Shown in pieces: positions 19,669 to 28,686 of a stretch of DNA of 64,000 bases. Source of the stretch: Bdellovibrio sp. NC01 (GTDB lineage: Bacteria; Bdellovibrionota; Bdellovibrionia; Bdellovibrionales; Bdellovibrionaceae); the NCBI RefSeq assembly GCF_006874625.1, contig NZ_CP030034.1:3286001-3350000 (forward strand), in the 5' to 3' direction. The notes under the pieces were generated by a model that was not told the DNA's origin, did no database searches, and saw nothing but the letters and a program-made list of their open reading frames with translations. Numbering within the stretch: position 1 is the stretch's first letter; each line of letters opens with the position of its first letter. A program made the translations under genes and the position numbers.

Positions 19669-20822
19669 TATTTTACCTTCGAACTTTTCCAACGATTTTG
19701 CCCTGTAGATTGTCCGAAGCGACGAGAGAACGTGTCCTCTTCAAACGAGTTTTCAATGTTCAGAATTAAACCGAACATAAAACATAATGCCACAAGGGAG
19801 CTACCACCGTAACTCAAGAATGGAAGAGTTAGGCCTTTCGTTGGCAACAATCCCATCACTACGCCTGAATTAATAAATACACTCAGGGCAAAAGTCACGC
19901 TCAGACCCAGCGCAAGAGCGCGCTTGAAAGGTTCCTCAGCTTTGACGGCGATTTGGATACCACGGAAGACCACGAAACCATAAAGAGCCAAGATGGCCAC
20001 AAAACCGACAAAACCCATCTCTTCCCCGAACACCGCTAACGTAAAGTCCGTGTGAGCTTCAGGAAGGAAGAACAGCTTTCCTTGTCCCTGCCCCAGACCC
20101 GCGCCAGTCAGACCTCCCGAGTGGAAACTGAGCATACTTTGAATGACCTGGAAACCTTTTTGCGCTGGATCTGACCACGGGTCCAAAAACGCAAGGACAC
20201 GGGCGCGACGATAAGGGACCAACATCACCAAGAAATAAAATGCAGGAAGCAAAACCGCTAAAGCACCGGCGATATATTTCCATTGCAAACCGAACGCAAA
20301 AAGCAATGCCACACCCACCATCATGATGATCGCAAAGCTTCCGAAGTCAGGCTGTTTTAAAAGTAACAACAACGGAATGATCAAGCCGATGATCAACCAA
20401 TGCCATTTCACTTTGCCAAGCGAGTTGTCCTTACGACACATCAAACTTGCAAACCAGATCGAAAAAGAAATTTTCAAAAGCTCTGCCGGCTCAAAGCGAA
20501 TACCTAGAGGCAACTGAATCCAACGGATCGCACCACCCACACGCACGCCCAAGCCAGGAACGAATGTCGCAAGCACACCAACCGCTGCCGCAAACCACAA
20601 CGCCCAACCGTATTTTTCGATGTAACGGAATGGAATGTGAATTGTTCCGATTAAAACCGCGACCGCGATGATTGCGAAAATTAATTGTCGTTTGAAAAAG
20701 AACAGACCGTCGCCATAAGACTCGATCGCGAAGATAAAACTAGATGAATAAACTTGAACAAGACCGATACCCAAAAGAGTAATGATCGCAAGAAACAAGC
20801 TGCTGGATAAATATCTCAACAT
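19668..20822 (-). CDS. ftsW: Septal peptidoglycan glycosyltransferase FtsW
   Basis: SEDS-family polytopic membrane protein (384 residues, about 10 TM segments) that polymerises lipid II at the septum with FtsI. The family signature PTKGLTLPFLSYGGSSLVA is present near residue 335, and the catalytic-Asp region following ATFVPGLGVRVGGA fits the SEDS pattern. It overlaps murG by one base. Upstream, a small lipoprotein gene separates it from murD. Confidence 0.96.
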   Translation of the reverse strand: MLRYLSSSLFLAIITLLGIGLVQVYSSSFIFAIESYGDGLFFFKRQLIFAIIAVAVLIGTIHIPFRYIEKYGWALWFAAAVGVLATFVPGLGVRVGGAIRWIQLPLGIRFEPAELLKISFSIWFASLMCRKDNSLGKVKWHWLIIGLIIPLLLLLKQPDFGSFAIIMMVGVALLFAFGLQWKYIAGALAVLLPAFYFLVMLVPYRRARVLAFLDPWSDPAQKGFQVIQSMLSFHSGGLTGAGLGQGQGKLFFLPEAHTDFTLAVFGEEMGFVGFVAILALYGFVVFRGIQIAVKAEEPFKRALALGLSVTFALSVFINSGVVMGLLPTKGLTLPFLSYGGSSLVALCFMFGLILNIENSFEEDTFSRRFGQSTGQNRWKSSKVK

Positions 20823-20893
20823 GATGTGGACTCCTGACCTTTAGCTTAATCAGAAGTCCAATCAACGTCTAGGCTTGCAGAAAAACTGGACCC

Positions 20894-21310
20894 TTACTCT
20901 GGCAGAACTTCTTCAGTCGAAGTTTCAGCAGGAGCTGCCGGAGTTGCAGTTGCTGGAGCCGGTTTCGCAGCGATTGGCGCTGGAGCTACTTGGCGCGGTT
21001 CACGACGATTTGCAGCGACACGGCCACCGTTTTTGTCTGGCATTGCGCAGCAGTAAACGACACCGATTTGGTCCGACGCATTTTTGTAATTGATGATTGA
21101 GAAATTACGGCTGGCATCACAACGACGCGCCATTTGCATATTTAATTCAACGTCCACGTCAGGATGTTGATCACCATTAACGAACTCGCAGTACAAACCT
21201 GCAGAGGTAGCTAATTTTTCGCGCTGTTCTTGACGTGCTTTAAATGTTCCAGAGGCACAGGCAGAAAGAAGGAATAAAGACGATAATGCGATTGAACAGA
21301 CACGAAACAC
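20894..21310 (-). CDS. Small lipoprotein embedded in the dcw cluster, unknown function
   Basis: 138 residues with a lipoprotein signal (lipobox LSAC, Cys at about 18), a central part with five further cysteines (LYCEFV, ARRCDAS, VVYCCAMP) and an Ala/Pro-rich C-terminal tail. It starts at GTG with AGGAGGG 7 nt upstream. It lies between murD and ftsW in the same direction, 71 nt before ftsW. The strong terminator 20 nt upstream of its start would limit read-through from murD. I recognise no family. Confidence 0.72.
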   Translation of the reverse strand: MFRVCSIALSSLFLLSACASGTFKARQEQREKLATSAGLYCEFVNGDQHPDVDVELNMQMARRCDASRNFSIINYKNASDQIGVVYCCAMPDKNGGRVAANRREPRQVAPAPIAAKPAPATATPAAPAETSTEEVLPE

Positions 21311-21331
21311 AAAGCCCTCCTAGCTTTAACG

Positions 21332-21362
21332 AAAAAAAAGCTCTCCATCTTGGAGAGCTTTT
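21332..21362 (-). terminator. Intrinsic terminator after murD, inside the dcw cluster
   Basis: AGCTCTCC (21339-21346) pairs with GGAGAGCT (21352-21359), loop 5 nt; on the minus strand it is followed by eight U. It lies between the murD stop and the lipoprotein GTG and should separate the mraY-murD transcript from lipoprotein-ftsW-murG-murC, unless it acts as an attenuator. Confidence 0.85.
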
Positions 21363-21405
21363 CGATGTTTCTTATCAGAGAAGTGCCAACTGCTTGGCAC
21401 TCGTA

Positions 21406-22794
21406 TCAATGAAACTTTCTTACGATCTCTTTAAAATATTCGCCGCGTTCTTCAAAACTGTCAAACATGTCAAAAGATGAACAACCCGGAGACAATAGAA
21501 CCACGTCACCAATTCTCGACTTTTGATAAGCGATCAAAACCGCCTCCTCAAACGTACCGATCAAGAAGGTTTCAGAGAAGTCACCAAGGTCGCGATTAAT
21601 TCTTTCTTTCGCTTCCCCGACCAAAATCAAGGTCTTTACTTTTCTTTTCACCACAGAACGAAGAGGTTCATAGTTCAAGTTCGTGTCTTTACCACCCGCG
21701 ATCAAAATAACGTTTTCATCGAAAGTATCAAGAGCACGAAGAACCGCATGAACGTTTGTCGCTTTCGAGTCATTGTAGAATTGAACGCCACCCACTTTAC
21801 GAACGTATTCGATACGGTGAGGAAGGCTACCGAACGACTCGATCACTCTTTGCACAGCTTCACGAGTTGCACCATGTTCGCGTGATGCCAAGATCGCCGC
21901 CATGATGTTTTCAATAGAGTGCTTACCGCGCATTTTCATGTTTTTGATCGAGAACGTTTCGATCTCTGGACCTGTGCGCACGCGAATTTCGTCGCCGATA
22001 TTCACAGCACCACCGATGTTCATGATTTGTGGTTCCAAAGCTGGTTTACGAGAGAAGTAGAAAATACGTCCACGTTGAACCGCTGGATCACGAGCCAACT
22101 CAACAACCGCGTTGTCATCGGCATTCAAAATGCTCGTCGTGGCTTGGTTTGTGTTTTTGAAAATACGACGTTTGGCGTTTACGTATTCTTCCATTGAGCG
22201 ATAACGATCGAGGTGATTTTCAGCCAAGTTCGTGAATACCACGTTACCTGGATTGAAAGTCTCGCAATGCTCAAGCATGAAGCTTGAAACTTCCGCGATA
22301 ACAACTTGTGCTTTTTCGTCAGAGCGCAAGTAATCAACCAATGGTTTTTCATTTGCTCCGCCCACCCAAGTTTTAACACCTGATTCGCGCAGGATGGCTT
22401 CTGTCAAACGTGCAACTGTCGTTTTACCGTTTGTACCAGTCAAACCAATGATCGGTTCTTTGATGAAACCTGCAGAGAACTCGAACTCACCTGTGATCTT
22501 GATACCTTGAGATCTTGCGTAATCGAAGATCTTCAAGTTCGAAGGAACACCCGGAGACAAGATCACTAGATCTTGTGCGATGAAAGTTTTCGGACTGTGA
22601 CCGCCCAATTCAAATTTGATTGGAAGATCGCCCAATTGTTCCAACTGAACTGACAACTCTGGCTTAGATTTGTGGTCCGTTACTGTGACTTGAGCACCGT
22701 ACTTCGTCAGGAAGTGCGCAAGGGAAGCACCTGTTTTACCAAGGCCGACAACCAAAATTCTTTTATCTTTTAATTCACTAAACTCTTTATACAT
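21406..22794 (-). CDS. murD: UDP-N-acetylmuramoylalanine--D-glutamate ligase
   Basis: Adds D-glutamate to UDP-MurNAc-L-Ala. 462 residues. N-terminal VVGLGKTGASLAHFL, P-loop GLTGTNGKTTVARL, NLAENHLDRY and the C-terminal VLLSPGCSSFDMFDSFEERGEYF signature are clear; the last is diagnostic of MurD. It follows mraY by 4 nt and is closed by the terminator at 21332-21362. Confidence 0.97.
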   Translation of the reverse strand: MYKEFSELKDKRILVVGLGKTGASLAHFLTKYGAQVTVTDHKSKPELSVQLEQLGDLPIKFELGGHSPKTFIAQDLVILSPGVPSNLKIFDYARSQGIKITGEFEFSAGFIKEPIIGLTGTNGKTTVARLTEAILRESGVKTWVGGANEKPLVDYLRSDEKAQVVIAEVSSFMLEHCETFNPGNVVFTNLAENHLDRYRSMEEYVNAKRRIFKNTNQATTSILNADDNAVVELARDPAVQRGRIFYFSRKPALEPQIMNIGGAVNIGDEIRVRTGPEIETFSIKNMKMRGKHSIENIMAAILASREHGATREAVQRVIESFGSLPHRIEYVRKVGGVQFYNDSKATNVHAVLRALDTFDENVILIAGGKDTNLNYEPLRSVVKRKVKTLILVGEAKERINRDLGDFSETFLIGTFEEAVLIAYQKSRIGDVVLLSPGCSSFDMFDSFEERGEYFKEIVRKFH

Positions 22795-22798
22795 TTTC

Positions 22799-23875
22799 TT
22801 ACCTCAATTTCAGGGTCGCCAAACTTAATACAGCCAATAAAATAGAAATGATCCAGAAACGCACGATGATCTTCGTCTCTGTTAGGCCGCCCAATTCAAA
22901 GTGATGATGAATCGGAGCCATTTTGAAAACTCGCTTCCCTGTGAGTTTAAAAGAAATAACCTGTGTGATAACTGACAACGCTTCAACAACGAAGACACCG
23001 CCAAGAACAACCATCAATAATTCGTTCTGTGTGATCACGGCCATCGAGCCCAAGAAACCACCCAAAGACAACGAACCAACGTCACCCATGAAGACTTGTG
23101 CTGGATACGCATTGAACCACAAGAAGCCCATGCCTGCGGCAACGATTGTTGCAGCGACTGGCGCCAGCTCTCCGGCACCAACAACGTGGTGAATTTGCAA
23201 ATAGCTTGCGATCGAATAGTGACCACAAACGTAAGCAAACAATCCCAATGTCGCTGCGGAAATCATCACAGGCACAATCGCCAAACCGTCAAGACCGTCC
23301 GTCAAGTTCACGGCATTCGCTGTACCTGCCACAACCAATGCTGCAAACAAGATATAGAAATAACCAAGATCGAAAGACAAAGACTTCACGAATGGAATTG
23401 TCACTGAAGTGCTTAGGCCGTGATATTGAACCAAGTACCACACAACCGCACCACTGATTAAGAACTCGCCAGCCAAACGGATTTTTCCAGAAAGACCTTT
23501 TGAATTCTTTTTGCTTACTTTCAACCAGTCATCCATGTAACCGATGAAACCGAAGCCCCATGTGATGATCAACACCGCCCATACCAGCGGGTTCATCATA
23601 TCCACCCACAACAAGCACGGAATCAAAGTTGAAAGAAGAATCAAGCCACCACCCATTGTTGGCGTGCCTGCTTTTTTCTTATGTGATTGAGGACCGTCGT
23701 CGCGAATCGCTTGCCCGAAATGTTTTAACTGCAAACGTTTGATGAAATAAGGGCCCCACATCCAGCACAACAAAAACGAAGTAAAGAATGCGATGAAAGT
23801 TCTGACGGTGATATATCTGAAAACATTCAACGGCGAGAAGTGATCTGCCATCGAATAGAGCCATTGATAAAGCAT
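22799..23875 (-). CDS. mraY: Phospho-N-acetylmuramoyl-pentapeptide transferase
   Basis: Polytopic membrane enzyme (358 residues, about 10 TM) that attaches phospho-MurNAc-pentapeptide to undecaprenyl phosphate, forming lipid I. Signatures: [14 protein letters not shown], the catalytic [13 protein letters not shown], the [15 protein letters not shown] motif and [12 protein letters not shown]. It is first in a two-gene block with murD; a long non-coding region upstream probably carries its promoter. Confidence 0.97.
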   Translation of the reverse strand: MLYQWLYSMADHFSPLNVFRYITVRTFIAFFTSFLLCWMWGPYFIKRLQLKHFGQAIRDDGPQSHKKKAGTPTMGGGLILLSTLIPCLLWVDMMNPLVWAVLIITWGFGFIGYMDDWLKVSKKNSKGLSGKIRLAGEFLISGAVVWYLVQYHGLSTSVTIPFVKSLSFDLGYFYILFAALVVAGTANAVNLTDGLDGLAIVPVMISAATLGLFAYVCGHYSIASYLQIHHVVGAGELAPVAATIVAAGMGFLWFNAYPAQVFMGDVGSLSLGGFLGSMAVITQNELLMVVLGGVFVVEALSVITQVISFKLTGKRVFKMAPIHHHFELGGLTETKIIVRFWIISILLAVLSLATLKLR

Positions 23876-24240
23876 GTTGAGCGAATCCCCTTAATCCTTG
23901 GAAATTTTGAAATGACTAGGAACTTTAAGGGTTTAGCACAACTAGACCTTTCATTACAATAGTTATTTTGTAAGTTACTGTAATCACAAGAGAATGTGCA
24001 TTTTTATTGGTTCGCCAATAGTTTGCGATTTTGTATTGTTCGAACAGAAACTGTGGTCCCACAGAAGATTTCAAAATGCGACGACAAAGATTTTTGCAAG
24101 CACTGCCCTAGGTTGTCGCTTTCTCAAAACAACACAGGATGCCCGAACTCCTAAGTCATCTAAAACAACTTTAGGTGGCGCATCGGTTGCATCCCTAACT
24201 ATCAACACGAAAAACAAAAACCAATTAAGGAGAATCATTC
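23876..24240. other. 365-bp divergent non-coding region between mraY and an outer-membrane gene
   Basis: AT-rich, with no convincing gene on either strand. It contains ATTACA/TGTAAT arms 20 bp apart (23953-23984), a TTACTGTAA palindrome at its right end and a 6-bp stem with a TTCG loop (24005-24020). AAGGAG at 24228-24232 serves the rightward gene. It presumably holds both divergent promoters, but I could not place -35/-10 pairs with confidence. Confidence 0.5.
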
Positions 24241-24936
24241 ATGATGAAAATCGTATTCAAAACACTTGTTGTTATGGCCTTCACTACAACGGCTTTCGCA
24301 CAAGCACCGCGTGTAAACGAAAACACAACGGCAGCATCACGCCCTGAACAGAATCAATTTTCAACATGGGTTATGAACGGCTGGAGCACAGGTCTTGAAT
24401 ACGCAGGCATGAATGGAGATATGAAAATCAAAGTTAGCAGCGGATCAGCATCAGCCACTTTGTCATCGAATACCAACACTGCTGCAGGAGCATTGGGTGC
24501 TTCCATCAACTACAGCCAGTTACCACGATCACGCGCAGGATTTTCAGTGGGCTTAGGTGTTATTAATAAAATTGAAAACGACAAGGACGAAACTAATTCC
24601 TTAAAGTCTTCAAAATCATTCACGCAAATCCGCCCAGAAGCCAACGTTGGCTACGCTTTGAATAACGGTCTGTATGGAATGGTTGGCGCACATCTTTCTT
24701 ATATCACCGGTGGAAACATGACAGATGCCATTCAGGCATTCGGCGGTGGTTTGCAAGCAAGCCTAGGATTGGTAGCTACTCGCAATCTTGGTTTTGATGT
24801 AGGATATTATTATTCTCGTCACGGTATTGCTGACAAAGTTATCGACCAAGCCAAAGCAGAAGGACTTGATGTGAATAAAGACGACTCGTACCTGGCATTC
24901 ACGCAACTTCGTGGTCGCGTCACTTATTACTTCTAA
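24241..24936 (+). CDS. Outer-membrane beta-barrel protein, unknown role
   Basis: 231 residues with signal peptide (ending TTAFAQA near residue 21), alternating polar/hydrophobic strands and a C-terminal Tyr-Tyr-Phe, the terminal aromatic typical of BAM substrates. Eight strands can be guessed, as in small OmpA/OmpW-type barrels. A GGAG site lies 8 nt before the first of two adjacent ATGs. It stands alone between mraY and murF on the opposite strand. Substrate or partner is unknown. Confidence 0.75.
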   Translation: MMKIVFKTLVVMAFTTTAFAQAPRVNENTTAASRPEQNQFSTWVMNGWSTGLEYAGMNGDMKIKVSSGSASATLSSNTNTAAGALGASINYSQLPRSRAGFSVGLGVINKIENDKDETNSLKSSKSFTQIRPEANVGYALNNGLYGMVGAHLSYITGGNMTDAIQAFGGGLQASLGLVATRNLGFDVGYYYSRHGIADKVIDQAKAEGLDVNKDDSYLAFTQLRGRVTYYF

Positions 24937-24973
24937 AATTTTTGCATTATTGAAGAAACAATATCTTGAAACT

Positions 24974-25009
24974 AAAAACCCGTAGCAATGTACTTGTTAC
25001 GGGTTTTTT
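24974..25009. terminator. Bidirectional intrinsic terminator
   Basis: CCCGTAGCAA (24979-24988) pairs with TTGTTACGGG (24994-25003) with one G-U pair and a 5-nt loop, flanked by an A-run and T6. It lies between the convergent outer-membrane gene and murF. Confidence 0.88.
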
Positions 25010-25016
25010 CTTGTCA

Positions 25017-26438
25017 TTAGTCTTTTTCAGAAAAATCTAGCGGTTCACACGGATACACGAAGCGTTCAAGCTTCGTTCCCCGCGACGCTTTCACAACGGC
25101 GATGTCGCCATTCTTTAAGTTTTGCGCCAGATCTTTTCCTGCCTCATCCGTGTAGTCTTTTTGAATGCTTGTTGGATTTTTATAACTCGTGCTTTTTAAA
25201 CCTTGCGTGAACGCTTCAGCGTCATCACCGACGAAGTACACTTTATCAAAACCAGCAGAGCCCACGCGTTCACCCAACTCGCGGTGCAGTTCTGCCGAGG
25301 CTGAACCCATTTCGCGCATTTGACCGAAGACCCCAATTTTTTTACCCGGCACTGTAAGTAAGCTGACGTTATCAATCAACGCTTTCATACTGTCAGGGTT
25401 CGCGTTGTAGGCATCAAAGATCATTTGTGCACCCGATTTCAAATGCACAAGCTGATTACGGCCCCAGTTCGTTTTGCATTCCGGAAGCCCCGCCCACACT
25501 TGTTGCGGCGTCATTCCAACGGATAAACCCAGCGCCGCTGCTGCCATCAAGTTTGTTAAGTTCTGTGCACCAAAGACTTGCACGCGAGCGGTTCCGTCAA
25601 CACCACCGATGCGACCTTTGACTGCGATTTCACTCATGTTCATGCTGCTGATCATAAGATGAACGTCGGCACGTGGATCTTCACTTGAAAAAGTTAACAT
25701 CTTTGCTTGTGGGAATTTTTCTTTCCCACGCACGTACATGTTGTGAGTTTGCTTATTATCTAAATTGTAAATACGAATCGCATTGTCTGAAGCCGCATTG
25801 TAGATTTCTTCTTTTGCTTCCGCGATTTTTTCAATTGTACCGAAGAATTCAACGTGGGCACGACCGACCATTGTACACACCACAACATCGGGTTCCGCGA
25901 TATGCACAAGTTCTGTCAATTCACCCGCGTGATTCATACCCATTTCCACAACGGCCACTTCTTTATTGGGATCCAGTTGCAACAACGTGAACGGAACACC
26001 CCAGTGATTATTGAAGCTGCCTTTATTGAAATGCACGGACTTCGCAGAACCGATCAACGCTGCAGTAAATTCTTTTGTCGTTGTTTTACCGTTAGAACCC
26101 GTGATCGCAACGATCTTCGCCTTTGCTTGACGACGTGCCCAAGTTCCCAATTGCTGAAGAGCTTTCAAAGTATCAGGCACTAAAAGGACCGTGATTTTTT
26201 TCTCTAATGCTTTGGTTTGTTCGTTTTCTTCGTGAACTAAAATACCAGCCGCACCTTGAGCTGCCGCTTTATCTAGAAATTTATGAGCATCGAAAGCTTC
26301 GCCCTTTAAGGCAATGAACAACTGACCATTAAGATCCTGGCGAGTGTCCGTGCCGATACCAGAAAAAGAAGTGGCGCTCTGACCAAGTACTTTCGCACCT
26401 GTTGCTTTTACGATTGTTTGCACATCCATGGCTCTCAT
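25017..26438 (-). CDS. murF: UDP-MurNAc-tripeptide--D-alanyl-D-alanine ligase
   Basis: Adds D-Ala-D-Ala to complete the pentapeptide precursor. 473 residues; P-loop ITGSNGKTTTKEF, NHWGVPFTLL, VVEMGMNHAGE and the FDAYNANPDSMKA motif are diagnostic of MurF. GGAG lies 8 nt before the ATG at 26438. It follows murE by 16 nt and forms a two-gene operon with it, ended by the terminator at about 25 kb. Confidence 0.97.
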   Translation of the reverse strand: MRAMDVQTIVKATGAKVLGQSATSFSGIGTDTRQDLNGQLFIALKGEAFDAHKFLDKAAAQGAAGILVHEENEQTKALEKKITVLLVPDTLKALQQLGTWARRQAKAKIVAITGSNGKTTTKEFTAALIGSAKSVHFNKGSFNNHWGVPFTLLQLDPNKEVAVVEMGMNHAGELTELVHIAEPDVVVCTMVGRAHVEFFGTIEKIAEAKEEIYNAASDNAIRIYNLDNKQTHNMYVRGKEKFPQAKMLTFSSEDPRADVHLMISSMNMSEIAVKGRIGGVDGTARVQVFGAQNLTNLMAAAALGLSVGMTPQQVWAGLPECKTNWGRNQLVHLKSGAQMIFDAYNANPDSMKALIDNVSLLTVPGKKIGVFGQMREMGSASAELHRELGERVGSAGFDKVYFVGDDAEAFTQGLKSTSYKNPTSIQKDYTDEAGKDLAQNLKNGDIAVVKASRGTKLERFVYPCEPLDFSEKD

Positions 26439-26454
26439 CTACAAGTCTCCTCTA

Positions 26455-27942
26455 CTAAGCCCTTTGCTTTAACGCTTGATCGGCAATGATCACATCGCTA
26501 AACGGAAATTTTTCTGTTCCAATGATTTGGTAGTCTTCATGACCTTTACCGGCGATCAGAACAACGTCGCCTTCTTGAACTTTTGCTATAGTATCGTAGA
26601 TCGCTTCTTTACGATCGACGATCACAGTCGACTTCGACTTGTCGTGAACTCCGGCAAGAATGTCGTTGATGATTGCTTGCGGATCTTCTGTGCGTGGATT
26701 GTCTGAAGTGATAATCACGTGATCAGAATATTTAAGCGCCATTTCAGCCATCAAAGGACGTTTGCCTTTATCGCGATCACCACCGCAACCAAAGATCGTC
26801 CAAATGCGTGACTTCGTTTGCAGACTTTCACGAACGCGAGTCAACGCTGTTAAAACATTCTCAAGTGCATCAGGAGTATGAGCATAATCGACAAAGACCG
26901 CCACATTCTTAGAATTCGGCACGGATTGCAGACGCCCCGGCACACCTGTGAAGTTTGATAAAGCATCACAACACATTTGCAGCGGCATGCCCGCCGACAT
27001 ACCCGCAGCCAAAGCCGCCAAAGAGTTCATCACGTTATGTACGCCCGACATCGGCAGATGAATTTCACCTTCGCCAATCGGCGTTTCCACATGGAAGTGT
27101 GTCAGGGCAAAATCCATTCTTCTGATTTTGTATCTGAAGTCAGCGTCTTTAGAACCATAAGTCCACAGCACTGCCGGATCTGCCACTTTCAAACGACGAC
27201 CTAATTTATCATCGGTGTTGATAATCGCAAATGAGGGATTCTTACTTGTCTTCCACAACAGATCCGTGAAGAGCTTTTGTTTCGCCTCAAAATAGTTTTC
27301 CATCGTTTGGTGATAATCCAAATGATCACGAGTTAAATTTGTGAAGATCGCCGTATTGAACTGTACACTATCGACACGATGTTGATCCAAGGCGTGCGAC
27401 GAAACCTCCATCGCGACAGCTTTCGCACCTTCATCACGGAATTCACGCAGACGTTTTTGCAAGAAGATAGGATCTGGAGTCGTCATATCTGAGGGCCACA
27501 CTTTATCGCCTAAATGATGATTCACAGTGCCGATCACGCCTGTAGGAATTTTTCCGAAATTTAAAATCGCTTCTGTCATGTAGGTGACAGAAGTTTTGCC
27601 GTTGGTACCTGTGACACCGATACAAAAAAGTTCTTCAGCAGGTTCAGCGTAAAAACGCGCGGCTAAGATATCTAAAGCCTCGCGCGTATTCGGTACAGCT
27701 AGAACCACTCCTTGGAAATGAGCCGGAACTTTTGCTTTATCTTGAACGACAAGTGCCGTAGCACCTTTAGCGATCGCATCGGGAATGAAGCTGTGACCAT
27801 CCACTTTCACACCAGGAATCGCAACGAAAATAGAACCAGGAGTGACCTTACGTGCGTCGTTATAAAGACCCGTAACGTCTAAGTGAGAAAAAACATTTTC
27901 TGGAACTCCTGCTAACGCAGAAAAAAGGTGCTGTAGATTCAT
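26455..27942 (-). CDS. murE: UDP-MurNAc-L-Ala-D-Glu--diaminopimelate ligase
   Basis: Adds the third residue, normally meso-diaminopimelate, to the precursor. 495 residues. P-loop GVTGTNGKTSVTYM, EVSSHALDQHRVD, NLTRDHLDYH and the meso-DAP specificity motif DNPRTEDP are present (DNPR marks DAP rather than lysine enzymes). No Shine-Dalgarno is visible before the ATG; a TATACT lies about 11 nt upstream, so the transcript could be nearly leaderless. Only 26 bp separate it from the divergent esterase. Confidence 0.97.
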   Translation of the reverse strand: MNLQHLFSALAGVPENVFSHLDVTGLYNDARKVTPGSIFVAIPGVKVDGHSFIPDAIAKGATALVVQDKAKVPAHFQGVVLAVPNTREALDILAARFYAEPAEELFCIGVTGTNGKTSVTYMTEAILNFGKIPTGVIGTVNHHLGDKVWPSDMTTPDPIFLQKRLREFRDEGAKAVAMEVSSHALDQHRVDSVQFNTAIFTNLTRDHLDYHQTMENYFEAKQKLFTDLLWKTSKNPSFAIINTDDKLGRRLKVADPAVLWTYGSKDADFRYKIRRMDFALTHFHVETPIGEGEIHLPMSGVHNVMNSLAALAAGMSAGMPLQMCCDALSNFTGVPGRLQSVPNSKNVAVFVDYAHTPDALENVLTALTRVRESLQTKSRIWTIFGCGGDRDKGKRPLMAEMALKYSDHVIITSDNPRTEDPQAIINDILAGVHDKSKSTVIVDRKEAIYDTIAKVQEGDVVLIAGKGHEDYQIIGTEKFPFSDVIIADQALKQRA

Positions 27943-27968
27943 AAAGGTAAGTATAGTATGAAGCCACT

Positions 27969-28649
27969 ATGAGACAACTCGGAAAACTACATTGCCAAGA
28001 AATTAATCAAGACGATAATGCGCCGTGGGTCATCTTCTTCCACGGTTACGGAGCAGATGCCAACGATCTGTTTTCATTAGGTGACATGATTTCAACTAAG
28101 AAAACTTATAACTGGCTTTTTCCGAATGGGCCGCTCGAAGTGCCAATTGGTCCGGCGTGGACAGGACGCGCTTGGTGGAATATCGACATGATGGAAATTC
28201 AACGCGCGATGGAAGCGGGAACTCACCGTGATTTCAGTCAAGATGTACCAAAAGGTTTTGATAAAGCCCGCGACATGGCAATGGAAGCAATTCGTCAATT
28301 GAAAGTCCCTTGGAATCAAATCATTTTGGGTGGATTCAGTCAGGGAGCAATGCTTGCGACCGAGTTGTATCTGCGCGCGCCAGAGACACCAAAGGGTTTA
28401 GTGATTATGTCAGGAACTTTGGTCAGCCAGGAAGAGTGGAAGAAATTGATCCCGGCTCGTGCTGGTCAAAAGTTTTTCCAAAGTCATGGGGAAATGGATC
28501 AAGTGTTGGGCTTTAAACAGGCACAAAAATTAGAAACCCTTCTAACCCAAAACGGGATGAAGGGTTCCCTCAGTGGTTTCCGTGGGGGACACGAGATTCC
28601 ACAACAAACAATTCTAAAAATCGGTCAGTACATCAACGAACTGGGGTAA
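27969..28649 (+). CDS. Alpha/beta-hydrolase, carboxylesterase/phospholipase family
   Basis: 226-residue cytoplasmic serine hydrolase of the YpfH/acyl-protein-thioesterase-like group: oxyanion segment FFHGYGADANDLFSL, nucleophile elbow GGFSQGAML (Ser around residue 125), Asp in GEMDQVLGF and His in GGHEIPQQ. Such enzymes cleave short acyl esters or lysophospholipids. It is transcribed away from murE and ends at a palindromic element with its TAA inside the stem. Confidence 0.87.
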   Translation: MRQLGKLHCQEINQDDNAPWVIFFHGYGADANDLFSLGDMISTKKTYNWLFPNGPLEVPIGPAWTGRAWWNIDMMEIQRAMEAGTHRDFSQDVPKGFDKARDMAMEAIRQLKVPWNQIILGGFSQGAMLATELYLRAPETPKGLVIMSGTLVSQEEWKKLIPARAGQKFFQSHGEMDQVLGFKQAQKLETLLTQNGMKGSLSGFRGGHEIPQQTILKIGQYINELG

Positions 28650-28686
28650 GCCTACTCCGACGGAGTCGGAGCGCAGACCGGCTTAC
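28646..28686. repeat. REP-like double palindrome spanning two convergent stop codons
   Basis: Outer stem GTAAGCC (28646-28652)/GGCTTAC (28680-28686) encloses inner hairpin CTCCGAC (28655-28661)/GTCGGAG (28665-28671). The esterase TAA and the barstar-like TAA lie in the outer arms. Related palindromes occur at 36082, 47287 and 56881. Confidence 0.75.

Noticed and set aside
23876-24240. Possible small RNA or riboswitch in the mraY divergent region
   Set aside because: Only short hairpins without a terminator on either strand; I cannot support an RNA gene.
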